This document shows, one piece after another, positions 7,796-13,511 of a stretch of 22,684 nucleotides of DNA; the first letter of the stretch is position 1; each line of letters begins with the position of its first letter. A program made the position numbers and the translations under genes. The DNA is from a virus: positions 1-22,684 of the IMG/VR virus record IMGVR_UViG_3300021363_000020. One strand, written 5' to 3'. The notes below the pieces were generated by a model, which saw only the letters and a list, made by a program, of their open reading frames with translations, was not told where the DNA came from and made no database searches.

Positions 7796-7979
7796 ATGCA
7801 CTTAAAAGTTCTTCAAGATATTCTATCTGCGCATCTAGACTTCGAATAGCTTCTTGATTTTTCCAAGATCTATAGGGAAGATGTATTAATCTTAAAATTT
7901 CAGAAGATAAAAGCCTAATAGCATCTTGTGTAGCATTTGCTTGATATTCGTGTTTTAATTCCATTAATGGTTTATTCAC
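7770..7979 (-). CDS. Small helical protein inserted between terminase halves
   Basis: A 69-residue protein with a GTG start, chosen because GGAGAGG sits 9 nt upstream, inside the end of the terminase ATPase gene; an ATG five codons later has no such site. It is predicted to be helical, with heptad-like spacing in AIRSLDAQIEYLEELLSAYEKD (given in part), so a short coiled coil is likely. There are no known motifs. It overlaps the stop of the ATPase gene by 8 nt and the next gene by 26 nt, which ties all four ORFs of this segment into one translation unit. Function unknown; a bridge between terminase halves is a possibility with no direct evidence. Confidence 0.5.
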   Translation of the reverse strand: MNKPLMELKHEYQANATQDAIRLLSSEILRLIHLPYRSWKNQEAIRSLDAQIEYLEELLSAYEKDRKNQ

Positions 7980-8754
7980 GTCTTATTACCTCTCCGAACC
8001 CATTATTAGGAAATTTACCATCTGGTAAAAAACTTAAGACAACCTCACTTAACCCTAATAATGGAGTAAATGTACAAATAACAATACCATCTGTAGTCAT
8101 TGTACGAGTTAAACATTCTGAATATATGCCATTAACATCTGGTTCTTCATCTAACTGAATAACATGTACTTGAGTTCCCATAAAGGCTTCAACGCCTTGT
8201 ATATAACTTTTAAATGTAAGTTGACTAGCACTTTTACCGTCCCAACTCCCATCTGGATTATGCCACCTTACTCCTACGTCTAAAATAGCATCTGGAACAC
8301 CTGGTTTAGTCGTAGTTCTTATTATATCATTTTTAGGAATCATTCCAGTTCCTAAATCGTATCTATTACCCATTAATTCTTGTTGTAAAATATCTCTTGT
8401 GGTTTCGTGAGTCTTTCCAGCAGACCAGACTTTTATAGGACCATTAAACCTTTTTCCTTTCCACCAAATAGGGTATTTACCATTAAGGTGAAAAGATAGT
8501 TCAGCACAAGATGCATATGTTTTCCCAGTACGATTACCAGCTATTAAAGCTCTTTCCTTATATGAGGCACCGGCTTCAAAAAAGAGCATGTGTTTTGGGT
8601 ATAAGTCTCGTCTAAATGGACCGGTTTCTGGAAACAAAAACTGTTGTTTATCATAAGTAGCTCGATCATCTATAATACTTAAAGTTTCTGCTAGTTTTAC
8701 TAGTTCTTCTCTAGATAAATCATTCAGATTGACTTGGTTCTTCTGGGTTGACAT
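7972..8754 (-). CDS. Terminase large subunit, N-terminal ATPase part (split gene)
   Basis: A 260-residue protein carrying the complete packaging ATPase: Walker A AGNRTGKT (72-79), Walker B HVIQLDEEP (197-205) with the catalytic Glu, and the coupling motif CTFTPLLG (227-234). It ends GFGEVIRRE and then stops, exactly where the linker to the nuclease domain would follow in a normal TerL. The nuclease is encoded separately 348 nt further on. The motor should still be able to hydrolyse ATP and drive DNA into the head; the nuclease would have to be recruited in trans. The ATG at 8754 is preferred over the TTG one codon earlier. It overlaps the terminase small-subunit gene by 35 nt. Confidence 0.85.
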   Translation of the reverse strand: MSTQKNQVNLNDLSREELVKLAETLSIIDDRATYDKQQFLFPETGPFRRDLYPKHMLFFEAGASYKERALIAGNRTGKTYASCAELSFHLNGKYPIWWKGKRFNGPIKVWSAGKTHETTRDILQQELMGNRYDLGTGMIPKNDIIRTTTKPGVPDAILDVGVRWHNPDGSWDGKSASQLTFKSYIQGVEAFMGTQVHVIQLDEEPDVNGIYSECLTRTMTTDGIVICTFTPLLGLSEVVLSFLPDGKFPNNGFGEVIRRE

Positions 8755-9217
8755 CAATAATCTGCTCTTTAGGTATAAGATTTATTAATTCTAATTCTAA
8801 CTTATCTTTATGTTTATCAGCTAAAAGTTTTATCGATTCTAATAATTGTGTATTATTCTGATTCTGTAAAACATTCAAATTACCAATATGAATAGTATTA
8901 TTGGTCTGACTATCTGGTTGTTTATTTCCTGGAACCCATCCAAATTTATTATTCATAAAGGCTACCCAGGTCTGAAAATTAAACCCTTTAACTTCTCCTT
9001 TCATCCCTTTCATGCCCCAATCTATCCACCAAGACTCACATTGAGGTTTTCCTACCTCATAAGCTTCTTTAAGTTCTGAGTGATCATACATCCATTGATA
9101 GAAGGTATCTTTGTGTATTCCCCATGCTGCAAAAATATGACAATTAAGTTTCCCATCTGCCATCATCTTTTTAAGTTCTTCTGGGTATGTGTCTTTATAT
9201 TTTGAAGAGGCGCCCAT
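8720..9217 (-). CDS. Terminase small subunit
   Basis: A 165-residue protein. The N-terminal part has a helix-turn-helix-like segment (HIFAAWGIHKDTFYQWMYDH, about 28-47, followed by SELKEAYEVGK), the usual opening of phage small terminase subunits that bind the packaging start site. The middle carries KGFNFQTWVAFMNNKFGW, also typical, and the C-terminus is a helical, acidic oligomerisation or TerL-binding tail. AGG lies 6 nt before the ATG. It lies immediately upstream of, and overlaps, the large-subunit ATPase gene, the standard order. It should form a ring on DNA and regulate the packaging motor. Confidence 0.75.
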   Translation of the reverse strand: MGASSKYKDTYPEELKKMMADGKLNCHIFAAWGIHKDTFYQWMYDHSELKEAYEVGKPQCESWWIDWGMKGMKGEVKGFNFQTWVAFMNNKFGWVPGNKQPDSQTNNTIHIGNLNVLQNQNNTQLLESIKLLADKHKDKLELELINLIPKEQIIDVNPEEPSQSE

Positions 9218-9231
9218 ATATTACCTATATA

Positions 9232-9255
9232 CGGAGATTATGTTTCTATTCTCCG
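9232..9255. repeat. Inverted repeat just upstream of the terminase small subunit gene
   Basis: CGGAGA (9232-9237) and TCTCCG (9250-9255) form a 6-bp stem with a 12-nt loop, 15 nt before the terS start codon on the minus strand. There is no following T run, so it is not an obvious terminator. Its place invites comparison with packaging recognition sites or a processing hairpin protecting the terminase mRNA, but neither can be shown here. Confidence 0.35.
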
Positions 9256-9262
9256 CAAATTA

Positions 9263-9517
9263 TTATTTCTTTAAAAGGATATCATAAACCTTATCTACTT
9301 TCTCTTTCATTTCCTGAACCCCTTCTTTCAAGGGATCTAATTTATCTCTCATAGCTATTTCAAAATCAATTTTCGTAAGTTTATCTAGTTCTCTTTCTTC
9401 TAGTGCATCTAATCTATTTAACATTGATGAAATACCTGTTTTAAATAAAAAACCCATTATCCCAATTATTATAGGGATTGCCATATAAATTGTTATTAAT
9501 GACATATCTACATTCAT
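9263..9517 (-). CDS. Small membrane protein with coiled-coil tail, lysis-region type
   Basis: An 84-residue protein with one N-terminal membrane segment (about residues 6-27, ITIYMAIPIIIGIMGFLF) followed by a long charged helix with heptad spacing (about 32-84). AAGG lies 9 nt before the ATG; a second ATG four codons later is possible. The architecture, and its position next to a holin gene, resemble holin-associated proteins such as XhlA-like or other accessory lysis proteins, but the sequence alone does not decide. A structural anchor for packaging proteins is another option. Confidence 0.5.
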   Translation of the reverse strand: MNVDMSLITIYMAIPIIIGIMGFLFKTGISSMLNRLDALEERELDKLTKIDFEIAMRDKLDPLKEGVQEMKEKVDKVYDILLKK

Positions 9518-9528
9518 TCATAAATACC

Positions 9529-9933
9529 TTATCGTTTATTACTTTGTTTATCATAAGATCGCATAGCGCCAATGCCCAACATGCCAAATAAAACAGTACT
9601 CATTGTAGCAAAATCTAAAGTTGGCATAGGTGGTACTTGATGTCCGGAGATTGTAATTAAATAAGTTAATATAGGTTGTAATAAATATTGCCAACTAAAA
9701 GCTAAAGCACATACCCAACCTACTGCCGGTCGCCACCCAGACACAAATAAACTTTCATTAGTAGCTTCTGCAGCATTGACGTCTAGTTGACCTTTAAGTA
9801 AATCATTAGATAGTGTATCTTCTTGAATTTGAAGTCTTAGAAGATCTAATTTATCTTGTGGAGTATTTGGCAATAAGCTTTGGACAGCTCTCATAGCAAT
9901 ACTAGCAATAGCTTCTGCAAAAATAGGTATCAT
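9529..9933 (-). CDS. Holin, 3-TM superfamily
   Basis: A 134-residue protein. After an amphipathic N-terminus and a helical linker it carries the hallmark GWRPAVGWVCALAFSWQYLL segment (about residues 66-85), leading into hydrophobic helices ending LFGMLGIGAMRSYDK. This matches the holin family with three membrane segments seen in gene-transfer-agent and phage clusters (Pfam Holin_3TMs, as I recall it). Holins form the timed membrane pore that starts host lysis. No endolysin gene is recognised in this window, so it must lie elsewhere. The neighbouring 84- and 36-residue membrane proteins may belong to the same lysis group. Confidence 0.75.
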   Translation of the reverse strand: MIPIFAEAIASIAMRAVQSLLPNTPQDKLDLLRLQIQEDTLSNDLLKGQLDVNAAEATNESLFVSGWRPAVGWVCALAFSWQYLLQPILTYLITISGHQVPPMPTLDFATMSTVLFGMLGIGAMRSYDKQSNKR

Positions 9934-9974
9934 AATAGATTCTTTTAAAAGAGTTAGACTTTTTATTTCTAATA

Positions 9975-10085
9975 TTACTTTAATAAATCCTTTTGGATTT
10001 CATTATCAACCCATTTAACAAATAAACTTGATAAAATACAACAAAGTATAAGAAAACCACCTAATAAATAAACTGCTATAACCAT
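9975..10085 (-). CDS. 36-residue single-pass membrane protein
   Basis: A short ORF starting at the ATG that overlaps the previous stop codon (TAATG). It encodes MVIAVYLLGGFLILCCILSS (residues 1-20) and then a charged tail ending KDLLK. This is one membrane helix with a short positively and negatively charged C-terminus. The TAATG junction suggests translation by re-initiation. Its position beside the holin suggests an accessory lysis or membrane role, which is inference. At this length it could also be a chance ORF, but the start overlap and membrane character argue for a gene. Confidence 0.45.
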   Translation of the reverse strand: MVIAVYLLGGFLILCCILSSLFVKWVDNEIQKDLLK

Positions 10086-10282
10086 TATTTAGTTTCCTTA
10101 TTGTTTAACAATTGAGCTCTAGTTATCTGTTTAATGTGAAGATTTTTATATGTTTTTGCTCGAGTTTTTAAAACTTCTTCTGCATCTTCTTGATTCTTAC
10201 ACACAAGTTGAATAGTTACAGAAGATCTAAGTCCATTCAATATAGTATCAAATTCTCCTTGAACTATCGTTAATGTACCCAT
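10085..10282 (-). CDS. Small protein of unknown function
   Basis: A 65-residue protein without recognisable motif. The predicted pattern is strand-helix-strand (TLTIVQGEFDTILNGLR, then SVTIQLVCKN, then a helix EDAEEVLKTRA, then a strand with LHIKQI), so a small alpha-beta fold is possible. Its ATG overlaps the stop of the gene before it (TAATG), and its own stop overlaps the next start in the same way. It is co-translated with the lysis/packaging group; function unknown. Confidence 0.5.
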   Translation of the reverse strand: MGTLTIVQGEFDTILNGLRSSVTIQLVCKNQEDAEEVLKTRAKTYKNLHIKQITRAQLLNNKETK

Positions 10283-10419
10283 TATTTTTTCTTCTTCTTA
10301 GACTTGCCTGCATTTGAATATGCAATAGCAATAGCCTGAGATGGTTTATAACCTGAATTACGAAGTTCAGCTATATTTTGTCCAATTGTTTTTTTTTTTG
10401 TTCTTTTTTTTTATGGCAT
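10282..10419 (-). pseudogene. Lys-rich small phage protein with an in-frame stop at codon 3
   Basis: The frame reads M-P-stop-KKRTKKK followed by TIGQNIAELRNSGYKPSQAI and AIAYSNAGKSKKKKK, then a stop that overlaps the next ATG (TAATG). I recognise this as a common small phage protein type (MPKKK... TIGxNIxEL... QAVAIAxSxAGK). Everything is intact except the TAA at 10411-10413, where AAA would be expected. The start has AGG 6 nt upstream. The sequence has 9-A and 11-A homopolymers here, so a base-call or assembly error is quite possible; a real nonsense mutation is the other reading. Related proteins are basic and short; their role is not established to my knowledge. Confidence 0.55.
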
Positions 10420-10459
10420 AAAGTACCTAAAAAGAGTTATAATTCATTTAATCAATGAA

Positions 10460-10675
10460 CTACGCCGCATTGTTATTGTCGCCACCCTTGTTTGACTTAT
10501 CTTCTAATAACTTATTGTTTGTAGTATTAATTCCATCAAATCTAGGACTGTTCTTATTTAAATCAACTCCCTCGTTCTCTGCCTGTACTGTCCTTTTAGG
10601 GACAGTTAACTCAGTTAGAGAGTCTAAACGTTTATCAGCCCCATGTGGGGGTGTGAATGATTCTATTCCGGCCAT
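10460..10675 (-). CDS. Small hydrophilic protein of unknown function
   Basis: A 71-residue, Asn/Lys/Asp-rich protein with little hydrophobic content, starting MAGIESFTPPHGADKRLDSL. It is probably largely disordered; no motif is seen. AAGG lies 6 nt before the ATG, giving good support for translation. It lies in the accessory block upstream of the lysis genes. Disordered short proteins of this kind sometimes belong to the virion, but nothing here shows that. Confidence 0.5.
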   Translation of the reverse strand: MAGIESFTPPHGADKRLDSLTELTVPKRTVQAENEGVDLNKNSPRFDGINTTNNKLLEDKSNKGGDNNNAA

Positions 10676-10689
10676 ATTACACCTTTTAG

Positions 10690-10905
10690 TTATTTATCAA
10701 TTAGTTGTTGCGTGACTCCTTTGCATCCTGCATTTTGTAATTCCTTAATTGTAGCTGTCATTCCTGGCCATAACTTAGAAAGTTTAAACCAGTCTGTCTT
10801 TAATAAGCATAAACCAAACAAATAATACTTCCGTCTTATTTCATTATCAAATAACCCATAAGGAGATACTTGACGGTAATCTAGTTTAACTTCTAGAAAT
10901 TTCAT
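10690..10905 (-). CDS. Small protein of unknown function
   Basis: A 71-residue protein beginning MKFLEVKLDYRQVSPYGLFD, with a hydrophobic centre (YLFGLCLLKTDWFKLSKLW) and a helical C-terminus. No family is recognised. The hydrophobic stretch is interrupted by charges, so a soluble helix is more likely than a membrane segment. Its ATG overlaps the upstream stop (TAATG). Confidence 0.5.
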   Translation of the reverse strand: MKFLEVKLDYRQVSPYGLFDNEIRRKYYLFGLCLLKTDWFKLSKLWPGMTATIKELQNAGCKGVTQQLIDK

Positions 10906-11138
10906 TATTTCTTAAATGTCTTATTGACATTCCTTAATTTACACGGGTTAGATGTTCCGGTGACTTTCCCAGCAGGCGCCCCGTCTAAAGTTACTATAAT
11001 CTGATTCTTAGTCTTATCATGCCATATACAAGCACTACATAAGTATAGGGGGTGTGTGTCTCTGTCAGACATTACTTCCCGGATCTCAAGACATCTGCAA
11101 CAAGTAAACTTTTTACATGTTTTTGTAGAATTATTCAT
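10905..11138 (-). CDS. Small CxxC zinc-ribbon-like protein
   Basis: A 77-residue basic protein. C12 or C13 with C16 (in CCRC) and C33-x2-C36 (LCSACIWHD) form two CxxC-type knuckles about 17 residues apart, typical of a small zinc ribbon. The rest is Lys/Asn-rich without clear secondary structure. Its ATG overlaps the upstream stop (TAATG) and its stop overlaps the next start. Such proteins often bind nucleic acid or host transcription proteins; the target here is unknown. Confidence 0.55.
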   Translation of the reverse strand: MNNSTKTCKKFTCCRCLEIREVMSDRDTHPLYLCSACIWHDKTKNQIIVTLDGAPAGKVTGTSNPCKLRNVNKTFKK

Positions 11139-11677
11139 TATTCCCCAGTATAATCTTTATACGGTTGTATTACCATTACCCACTGTATATAACTATTTAT
11201 CTTATTGTCGGGACCGTTACTTATCTTCCAGCCCATTCTGAATCTAAGACATTTCGATCGGTTCCATTTATATATTAAATAATACTCGTAAATATTATCT
11301 AAGGTATTATATTGGTACCCAGAAACATGTCCAATAGTATCTCCAATATTAGGAGTCCCAGATTGAATTCCTTTAGTATTATCAATGACTTTATGACCTA
11401 ATACTTTATATCCGAAATAATTCAAGGGGTTACGTATAGCTAACCAATAATATCTAGTCCAAAATCCCTCTACACTAATTGTTTCTATTATTTCAGTATC
11501 TCGACCTGTATACCAATCAGCTGAATCAAACCATCTTAAATAAGTAGGTAATCTATAACTATAAGTAGGTATTAATAAAGCGATAGGTACTAATATTAAC
11601 CCTATTAATTCTAGGGGGAGACATATTACTAATAGCTTTGTTAGATTGAATAAAAATCGTAATAAAAATATTAGCAC
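11138..11677 (-). CDS. Phage membrane protein with hydrophobic N-terminus (DUF7338-like)
   Basis: A 179-residue protein with a GTG start, chosen because AGG sits 6 nt upstream. The first ~40 residues are strongly hydrophobic (one or two membrane helices, LLVICLPLELIGLILVPIAL), followed by LPTYLRWFDSADW, FWTRYYWLAIRNPLNYFGYKVLG and a soluble domain of about 80 residues. The WFD...W...RNPxxxFGYxxLG layout is one I associate with a widespread uncharacterised phage family (I believe DUF7338). It is the first gene of the leftward block after a 666-bp gene-poor stretch. Function unknown. Confidence 0.6.
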   Translation of the reverse strand: MLIFLLRFLFNLTKLLVICLPLELIGLILVPIALLIPTYSYRLPTYLRWFDSADWYTGRDTEIIETISVEGFWTRYYWLAIRNPLNYFGYKVLGHKVIDNTKGIQSGTPNIGDTIGHVSGYQYNTLDNIYEYYLIYKWNRSKCLRFRMGWKISNGPDNKINSYIQWVMVIQPYKDYTGE

Positions 11678-11805
11678 TGTGTACCTGTTTATATTGATTA
11701 TTCTTAATTAATTATACTTAGTAAAAACACTGTAAGTACTTGATAGTTCGTAAAACTTATTGCTCTTAGAAAATCCTTAAAAATCTATGTAAAAACCAAT
11801 ACCCC

Positions 11806-11879
11806 AGTCGGATTATTACTTCGTTAACAATGAATTACTTACAGAGTAATCCTACCCCGTCCCTATAGTCGGATTATTC
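11806..11879. repeat. 12-bp direct repeat AGTCGGATTATT
   Basis: Two perfect copies at 11806-11817 and 11868-11879, 62 nt apart start to start, in the gene-poor segment. A related inverted fragment AGTAATCC lies between them (11845-11852). Possible protein-binding iterons; two copies are too few to be sure. Confidence 0.5.
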
Positions 11880-11925
11880 TTAATATTTAACCTTATTTAA
11901 TAGTATCTTAAGGCAGGGATTTTAT

Positions 11926-12018
11926 ATGGCTTTGAACAAAGTAAGTACCGGTACCCATCTTCGTAGCTTAGATAAGAATTCTTTTCCCCCCTCCCCTAGT
12001 AATTCTTTAAGGGCCTAG
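11926..12018 (+). CDS. Possible 30-residue ORF on the plus strand
   Basis: The ORF starts MALNKVSTGTHLRSLDKNSF and continues to residue 30, with AGGG 7 nt before the ATG. It is the only plus-strand candidate in a leftward-transcribed half, has no known motif, and covers the unusual C-tract. I list it because of its ribosome site, but a chance ORF is more likely. Confidence 0.2.
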   Translation: MALNKVSTGTHLRSLDKNSFPPSPSNSLRA

Positions 12019-12343
12019 CCCTAGCCAGCTGAAGGGGTGTGCTTTAAATCATAGTTAAGTAATAGATATCTTATAGTATTAAGATAAAGCTTATACTATC
12101 TTATCTCTTTTGTACGGGGGTGTAGAGCTGTTAGATAATAGTATAACTACAATATACTTAGATAATTTAAAATACAATTAAACAGAAACTCGGCCAGATA
12201 CTCTATGAATCGCCCCAAGCTTTAATGTCTTATAAAAGATATATAGCATATAATATACAAATGTCAAGGAATAATTTATGAAAAGTAATTTAAAAGTATG
12301 AAATATGCTTTAAATCATTAATTATATATGAAATATAGTTATA

Positions 12344-12550
12344 TTATTCTTCATATCCAGTCATAGGAGGTGGAAAATACCCATTAATAATAGTTTCTTG
12401 GCTGTAAATAACTGGTTTATATAGTTTATTGTTATTTAAATAAGCCATTAAGAATTCACGATAACAATCAAGAGCATGTTTAAAGCTATTAAAGACTCTA
12501 ATATCATTACTATTAGCTTTACAATACCATTGTACTCTAATATTATTCAT
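12344..12550 (-). CDS. Small protein, distant paralogue of the ORF at 18326
   Basis: A 68-residue protein. It contains VQWYCKANSNDIRVFNSFKH (residues 6-25) continuing ALDCYREF, which resembles IHWYVRTITESIRFDNFISA continuing LEFF in the 59-residue protein at 18326-18505: shared W-Y, I-R, F and A-L spacing. AAGGA lies 5 nt before the ATG, which overlaps the end of the upstream zinc-ribbon gene. No known family. The resemblance suggests a small phage-specific fold duplicated in both arms of the genome. Confidence 0.5.
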   Translation of the reverse strand: MNNIRVQWYCKANSNDIRVFNSFKHALDCYREFLMAYLNNNKLYKPVIYSQETIINGYFPPPMTGYEE

Positions 12551-12674
12551 CTTTCTTTGTCCTTAAAATAAGACGATTATGGCAACTAAAGCAAAGAGAT
12601 ACAAAAGGATCATTTAAATTAGCTAGAATAATCTGACAATCAGCTGGATTATGACATATCTCACACAGATCCAT
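12543..12674 (-). CDS. 43-residue zinc-ribbon-like protein
   Basis: A short ORF: MDLCEICHNPADC, then a 15-residue linker, then FVSLCFSCHNRLIL and a basic tail. Two CxxC-H units (CEICH and CFSCH) would bind one zinc ion. GGAG lies 5 nt before the ATG, and the stop overlaps the next start, so it looks like a true gene. Short zinc-binding proteins of this kind are frequent in phage early regions, often with unknown targets; the CxxCH spacing is also seen in HNH-type and ribosomal zinc fingers, but no catalytic part is present. Confidence 0.6.
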   Translation of the reverse strand: MDLCEICHNPADCQIILANLNDPFVSLCFSCHNRLILRTKKDE

Positions 12675-12709
12675 ATACTCTCCAAGAATCAATAAGTTAT
12701 ATAAGGCTT

Positions 12710-12814
12710 TTAGACATAATTACCCCGGAGATGATGATGAGAGTTTAAAAGCCCATGATCATCTTTATCCCTTCTTTTACGAGAGCACTCAATAAAAATA
12801 TATTGAGATTCCAT
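12710..12814 (-). CDS. Possible 34-residue basic/His-rich ORF
   Basis: The ORF reads MESQYIFIECSRKRRDKDDH, then GLLNSHHHLRGNYV. The frame is open further upstream to a TTG at 12859, which would give 49 residues. The ribosome site is weak (AAAGA). The preceding small frame (12844-12906, 20 residues with CPKHQVWAYP) ends just where this one opens, so the two could be pieces of one decayed gene. An inverted repeat (GGCTTTTA 12705-12712 with TAAAAGCC 12746-12753) spans its end. Low confidence. Confidence 0.3.
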   Translation of the reverse strand: MESQYIFIECSRKRRDKDDHGLLNSHHHLRGNYV

Positions 12815-13082
12815 GAGTATTGTTTCTTTTAACTTAGGTGGCTTTATGGATAAGCCCAAACCTGATGTTTAGGACAACCTAAAATAAGATCTCTTTTATA
12901 ATCCATTGTACCCGAAGATTAGCGGGTTTTAATCCTTATCAAATCCTAAGATAGTTTATTCGGTAAACAGCCCTCGGGGTTGTAGGCGAACAATACTGTT
13001 AGTGCGGTGTTTTGACATTTCTGCTAAGGCAGAGCATACTAACGGATGCTTTATACATTATATATACACTATATTATCTATA
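12815..13082. other. Gene-poor, structured segment downstream of the RNase H gene
   Basis: More GC-rich than its surroundings, with several stems: ACAGCCC/GGGGTTGT (12967-12983), TTCTGC-TAAG-GCAGAG (13019-13034), and CTGTTAGT (12996-13003) complementary to ACTAACGG (13038-13045), the latter lying in the loop of AGCAT/ATGCT (13033-13050). Smaller stems lie at 12840-12867 and 12910-12927. Only very short frames exist (for example 12956-13018 minus, 20 residues). A plus-strand TTGACA (13012-13017) with CATACT 17 nt later brackets one stem. It may be a small RNA, a processed 3' region or a decayed gene; I cannot assign it to a known RNA family. Confidence 0.4.
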
Positions 13083-13511
13083 CTACACTTTATATTTATA
13101 ACTAGCAAGCTCATCAGCTCTATCATTCCACTTATGGTTATTATGGCTTTTAACCCACTCATAAATAGGTTTTATAATTCTATTTAACTTAATAAGCTTA
13201 TTAATCAAGTCTCTATTCTTTGTTCCAATACCTTTAGAACTAAATTGAACAATAAGTTTACTATCACTATGAATTACAGGAGATAATATATTGAATTTAT
13301 TGCAATACTCTAATGCTTTTATACAAGCTATTGTTTCCATTCTATTATTTGTATTTGGGTAAGATGTCGTAAGATTTGTCATAAGATTGTCACTAATCTT
13401 TCCAGATTCTTCATAAAATACTAAGTTATTGTGAATAATTATAAAAGCCCAACCACCATTACCACCTGGATTTGGATAACAACTACCATCTGTATAAATA
13501 TCAACTATCAT
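13083..13511 (-). CDS. rnhA: Ribonuclease HI
   Basis: A 142-residue protein, the normal size for bacterial-type RNase HI. The first catalytic Asp lies in IYTDGSCYPNPGGNGGWAF, the Glu in NNRMETIACIKAL, the second Asp in VIHSDSKLIV, then the handle-region WVKSHNNHKWNDRADELA with the conserved His and the last Asp. All four DEDD residues and the His are present, so it should be active, cutting the RNA strand of RNA-DNA hybrids (primer removal in phage replication). Its start overlaps the stop of a small upstream ORF (ATGA). It belongs to the leftward transcript from the promoter at 13720-13747, away from the main replication genes, which are on the other strand. Confidence 0.9.
   Translation of the reverse strand: MIVDIYTDGSCYPNPGGNGGWAFIIIHNNLVFYEESGKISDNLMTNLTTSYPNTNNRMETIACIKALEYCNKFNILSPVIHSDSKLIVQFSSKGIGTKNRDLINKLIKLNRIIKPIYEWVKSHNNHKWNDRADELASYKYKV

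Larger units (their letters stand above)
11678..12343. other. Gene-poor intergenic segment with repeats and a G-rich strand
   Basis: No convincing gene. Seen here: a perfect 12-bp direct repeat (own entry); a C6-T-C4 tract (11986-11996) that makes the minus strand unusually G-rich for this genome; CCTAGCCCTAGCC (12014-12026); an imperfect inverted repeat (ATAGTA/TACTAT plus TAAG/CTTA, 12073-12099, one bulged base); and a 12-bp direct repeat GCTTTAAATCAT (12041 and 12307). A TATAAT on the minus strand (11711-11716) lies 34 nt before the gene at 11677, but no good -35 box is visible. The composition fits a regulatory or replication-start region; this is inference. Confidence 0.5.

Noticed and set aside
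7621-7977. Intein inside the terminase large subunit
   Set aside because: Stop codons separate the halves, there is no Cys/Ser at the first junction, and no His-Asn end at the second. The insert codes for two unrelated small ORFs.
10411-10413. Recoded TAA stop (alternative genetic code)
   Set aside because: Many intact genes here end at TAA, and TAG and TGA are also used as normal stops, so the standard bacterial code fits.
11806-11879. CRISPR array
   Set aside because: Only two 12-bp copies, no regular spacer series, and no cas genes.
12710-12906. HNH homing endonuclease remnant made of the CPKH and His-rich short frames
   Set aside because: Cys and His are suggestive, but no H-N-H core can be assembled and a frame change would be needed.
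11678-13082. tRNA genes in the gene-poor stretches
   Set aside because: I looked for cloverleaf arms and a T-arm GTTC-A-A-type sequence with an acceptor stem; none of the hairpins gives a full tRNA.
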